From contig NZ_POVU01000022.1 in the NCBI RefSeq assembly GCF_003261585.1, positions 1 through 36,476 of the forward strand: 36,476 nt of DNA, written 5' to 3'. The notes under the pieces were generated by a model, which saw only the letters and a list, made by a program, of their open reading frames with translations, had not been told where the DNA came from and ran no database searches. The DNA is from Acinetobacter sp. MB5. GTDB lineage: Bacteria > Pseudomonadota > Gammaproteobacteria > Pseudomonadales > Moraxellaceae. The position numbers and the translations under genes are program-made. Numbering within the stretch: the stretch's first letter is position 1; every line of letters begins with the position of its first letter. Positions 34,094 to 36,476 of the stretch are shown here, piece by piece.

Positions 34094-34549
34094 ATGGTAC
34101 ATAATAAATTTAAGTGTTCGATAATATTAATCTCATTGGGTTTGATTGCTTGTAAGTATTCGAATCCATATCGGTCGGGTGAAATTAAGTTTATTACTAA
34201 AAATAATACACCTTGTTTATATATAGATGAGCAGGATTTCACGGGTGAGTATGCTGTTTCAATTGGTCAATATGAAGTTACTGAGCCAACATTTGATTAT
34301 AGAAGTTCATTTAAAGAAAATTTTCCTAGAAAAGATAATTGCTTGATGATCAATAATCAAAATTTTAAGAACTTAAATCTTAAAATGAATACACCTTATG
34401 ACCTGTTTTTTGAAATGGCAGCACCAGATCAAAACTCTGTTTTTAGAAAGAATATTTTTTGCATCAGAAGTGACCGAGGTAAAAAAATTATACAGAGATT
34501 TGATGGAGTTAAATGTTCAGATATACCAGTCGAGAAAACAACTAAGTAG
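34094..34549 (+). CDS. Immunity lipoprotein paralog 2
   Basis: The chosen start at 34094 (MVHNKFKCSII) gives 151 residues with lipobox LIAC and Cys20; the frame is open further upstream into paralog 1, but that extension would bury the signal peptide. It has the same four-cysteine pattern and C-terminal FCIRSDRGKKIIQRFDGVKC block as paralogs 1 and 4. The 22-base gap from paralog 1 is repeated almost exactly before paralog 3, showing tandem duplication. Confidence 0.8.
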   Translation: MVHNKFKCSIILISLGLIACKYSNPYRSGEIKFITKNNTPCLYIDEQDFTGEYAVSIGQYEVTEPTFDYRSSFKENFPRKDNCLMINNQNFKNLNLKMNTPYDLFFEMAAPDQNSVFRKNIFCIRSDRGKKIIQRFDGVKCSDIPVEKTTK

Positions 34550-34571
34550 AAATGTTCATGGATTTACCAAT

Positions 34572-35027
34572 ATGGTACATAACAAATTTAAGTGTTCGAT
34601 AATATTAATTTCATTGGGTTTGATTGCTTGTAAGTACTCGAACCCATATCGGTCGGGTGAAATTAAGTTTATTACTAAAAATAATGCACTTTGTTTATAT
34701 ATAGATGAGCAAGATCTTACAGGTGATTATGGTATTTCTATTATGCAATACCAAACCCCTGAGCCAAGATTTGATTATATAAGTTCATTTAAAGATAATT
34801 ATCCTAAAAAAGATAATTGTTTGATGATTAATAAACAAAATTTTAAGAACTTAAAACTTAAGATGAATACATCTTATGATATGCAGATGGAAATTGTGAA
34901 GCCAGATAGCTATGCAATTTATAGAAAGAAAACTTTCTGTATTAAAGAAGACCGCAATAACCTAATCTTACAAGACTCCGTAGGAGGAGAATGTCGAGAT
35001 ATACCAGCCGAAGAAACTACAAAGTAG
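34572..35027 (+). CDS. Immunity lipoprotein paralog 3, mosaic
   Basis: This 151-residue protein starts at 34572; an upstream open extension is rejected for the same reason as paralog 2. Residues 1-38 are identical to paralog 2, including the lipobox LIAC (Cys20). The C-terminal part differs: FCIKEDRNNLILQDSVGGEC resembles paralog 5 (FCIKDDKGNVLVQESIAGKC), not paralog 2. The last residues IPAEETTK match paralog 1 again. This pattern points to recombination among paralogs. Confidence 0.8.
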   Translation: MVHNKFKCSIILISLGLIACKYSNPYRSGEIKFITKNNALCLYIDEQDLTGDYGISIMQYQTPEPRFDYISSFKDNYPKKDNCLMINKQNFKNLKLKMNTSYDMQMEIVKPDSYAIYRKKTFCIKEDRNNLILQDSVGGECRDIPAEETTK

Positions 35028-35055
35028 AAATTGTTCTGTGGATTCATCAATTTAT

Positions 35056-35511
35056 ATGAGACTTAATAAATTTAAGTACTTGATAATATTAATTTCATTG
35101 GGTTTGATTGCTTGTAAGTATTCGAACCCATATCATTCAGGTGAAATTAAATTTATAACTAAAAATAATATGCCTTGTTTATATATAGATGAATATAATT
35201 TCATAGGTGATTACACTGTTTCCATCAGTCAGTATCAGATGCCTGAGCCAATTTTTGGTTATGCAAGCCAATTTAGAAAAAATTATCCCAAAAAAGATAA
35301 TTGTTTGATTATAAACAATAAGAATTTTAATAATTTAAATCTTAAAATGAATACACCTTATGATATTCAATTTGAAATTGCACCACCAGATAAAGATTCA
35401 GTTTTTAGAACAACTATTTTTTGCATCAGAAGTGACCGAGGTAGAAGAATTATGCAGAGATTTGATGGAGTTAAATGTTCAGATATTCAGATTGAATTAG
35501 TCGATAGATAG
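35056..35511 (+). CDS. Immunity lipoprotein paralog 4
   Basis: This 151-residue protein starts at ATG 35056 (MRLNKFKYLI), aligned with the other paralogs; a GTG at 35038 is also in frame. Lipobox LIAC with Cys20, then KYSNPYHSGEIKF, PCLYID, YPKKDNCL and FCIRSDRGRRIMQ. The C-terminus (DIQIELVDR) differs from the others. The next 122 bases hold the orphan toxin tail. Confidence 0.8.
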   Translation: MRLNKFKYLIILISLGLIACKYSNPYHSGEIKFITKNNMPCLYIDEYNFIGDYTVSISQYQMPEPIFGYASQFRKNYPKKDNCLIINNKNFNNLNLKMNTPYDIQFEIAPPDKDSVFRTTIFCIRSDRGRRIMQRFDGVKCSDIQIELVDR

Positions 35512-35542
35512 AGTTTTTTAAATTAATTTATGTGCTTGAAAT

Positions 35543-35623
35543 ATGCTTAAAGATTTTTTAAACAATCCCAAAGATAAAAATTTACTTCCAGTTCGAGAAC
35601 ATTCAAAACCTTATTATAAATAA
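35543..35623 (+). pseudogene. Orphan C-terminal tail of a second metallopeptidase effector
   Basis: A 26-codon frame beginning MLKDFLNNPKDKNLLPVREH and ending YYK matches the last residues of the effector at 32950-33600 (ILKDFLINPKNQDLLPVRNH, ending NYK). The match continues in the DNA past the stop: TAATGAGATA then ATG of the next immunity gene, as after the intact toxin. Homology starts abruptly; a stop codon lies two codons before. It is the 3' stub of a lost toxin copy, not a functional gene. Confidence 0.85.
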
Positions 35624-35633
35624 TGAGATAGAT

Positions 35634-36068
35634 ATGAAATTTGAAAATTATAAAATTTTAATTTTTTTAATTCTGCCATTTTTAAGTGTTTCATGTGGGG
35701 GATCCAATCCATACATGAAAGGAGAAATTAAATTCATTTCTAAGAATAATACACCTTGTTTATATATTGATGATGATGATTTTAAAGGGCAATATCTGGT
35801 CTTAATTAATGATTATCAGAATCCTGGGTTGACTTTTTCTTATCTAAATAATTTTATAGATAGATATCCTGATCAAAAGAGTTGTGTAGTTATCAATAGT
35901 AAAAATTTTGAAGGAATATTACTTAAAAAATCTACAGTCTATAATGTGCTTATGGAAATTGAGTTATCTGATGGCTATGGATATAAACGAGGGCGTTTCT
36001 GTATTAAAGATGACAAAGGGAACGTTTTAGTACAAGAATCTATAGCAGGTAAATGTCCGAATGTTTAA
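35634..36068 (+). CDS. Immunity lipoprotein paralog 5
   Basis: This 144-residue predicted lipoprotein has lipobox SVSC with Cys21, then GGSNPYMKGEIKF. It is more divergent than paralogs 2-4 and closer to paralog 1 in its signal region (no LGLIAC block). Its C-terminal FCIKDDKGNVLVQES is shared with paralog 3. It follows the orphan toxin tail by 10 bases, the same layout as the intact toxin and paralog 1, so it was probably the cognate of the lost toxin. Confidence 0.8.
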   Translation: MKFENYKILIFLILPFLSVSCGGSNPYMKGEIKFISKNNTPCLYIDDDDFKGQYLVLINDYQNPGLTFSYLNNFIDRYPDQKSCVVINSKNFEGILLKKSTVYNVLMEIELSDGYGYKRGRFCIKDDKGNVLVQESIAGKCPNV

Positions 36069-36095
36069 AATACAAAAAATTAAAATATTGATTTT

Positions 36096-36476
36096 ATGTG
36101 TATAAATAACTTTAGGTTTTTAATTATCTTAATTTCATTGAGTTTGATTGCTTGTAATTATTCGAATCCATATCGTTCAGGTAAAATTGAAATGATTATT
36201 AAAGATAATACTCCTTGCGCTTATCTTAATGATGATGATCAGACAGGAGATTATGTTGTTACTTTGAATAAATATGAAACTCCAGACCCAACTTTTTCAT
36301 ATACAAACACGTTTGAGAAGAATTATCCTAAAAAAGATAATTGTTTACTAGTAAATAATAAAATTTTTAAGAATTTTAAACTTGATATGAATACGTCATA
36401 CGATATGTATTTTGAAATTACTCCGTCAAATCAGGATTCGGCCTATAGAAAAAGAACTTTCTGTATCAAACAAGAT
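36096..36476 (+). CDS. Immunity lipoprotein paralog 6, cut by the window end
   Basis: An open frame from ATG 36096 runs to the last base (127 codons, no stop). Lipobox LIAC with Cys20, then NYSNPYRSGKIEM, a variant PCAYL, YPKKDNCL and FCIKQD. It is clearly another member of the array. Its start of GEI to GKI and several substitutions make it one of the more diverged copies. More copies may follow beyond the window. Confidence 0.8.
   Translation, partial: MCINNFRFLIILISLSLIACNYSNPYRSGKIEMIIKDNTPCAYLNDDDQTGDYVVTLNKYETPDPTFSYTNTFEKNYPKKDNCLLVNNKIFKNFKLDMNTSYDMYFEITPSNQDSAYRKRTFCIKQD

Overview
The window is chromosomal DNA from an Acinetobacter (Moraxellaceae). The main support is gene order and product type: the rubA-rubB-estB-oxyR cluster described in Acinetobacter baylyi ADP1, the rodA-mltB-rlpA cell-wall cluster, the long-form isocitrate lyase, and low-GC DNA with AT-rich intergenic regions. 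I cannot name the species from sequence alone.

Layout. 1-3.4 kb: the end of etfA, then gyrA with an unmutated quinolone-target region. 3.4-7.2 kb (minus strand): a tightly overlapped four-gene operon of a NaxD/YdjC-type deacetylase, an undecaprenyl-phosphate glycosyltransferase, a GtrA-like membrane protein and an ArnT-like glycosyltransferase. It looks like an aminosugar lipid A modification pathway, and a perfect PmrA-type box lies upstream. 7.4-10.8 kb (minus): rubA-rubB-estB-oxyR. 11.1-14.1 kb: apt, a YqiA-like hydrolase fold that has lost its nucleophile serine, and lysS. 14.1-17.6 kb: a CitMHS citrate transporter, a conserved hypothetical and a CNNM/CBS (CorC-like) membrane protein. 17.7-20.8 kb: a LysR regulator divergent from aceA. 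20.9-24.4 kb: a small lipoprotein, map, and rpsB-tsf with a leader RNA and an intergenic attenuator. 24.4-27.9 kb: a 12-copy heptamer tandem repeat, then rlpA, mltB and rodA. 28.0-31.2 kb: a YadG/YadH-type ABC exporter, queF and a hypothetical in one operon. 31.36 kb: tRNA-Arg(CCG).

The accessory part starts at the tRNA-Arg. About 1 kb of very AT-rich DNA follows. It holds an iteron-like cluster of AGTAAT/ATTACT motifs, two apparent gene remnants on the minus strand, and a GC-rich structured RNA candidate resembling phage C4 antisense RNA with a terminator. This looks like a decayed integration site. Next comes a type VI secretion cargo module: a PAAR protein with a transthyretin-like extension, then an overlapping HExxH zinc-metallopeptidase gene, which is the probable toxin. 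After it comes a tandem array of at least six paralogous lipoproteins, probably periplasmic immunity proteins. The sixth runs off the window.

The most interesting signal is inside that array. Between immunity paralogs 4 and 5 there is an orphan copy of only the last ~26 codons of the metallopeptidase toxin, with the same toxin-immunity junction sequence. Paralog 3 looks like a mosaic, with a paralog-2-like front and a paralog-5-like back. Together these record repeated toxin-immunity duplication, toxin loss and recombination, leaving a bank of immunity genes behind one live toxin.
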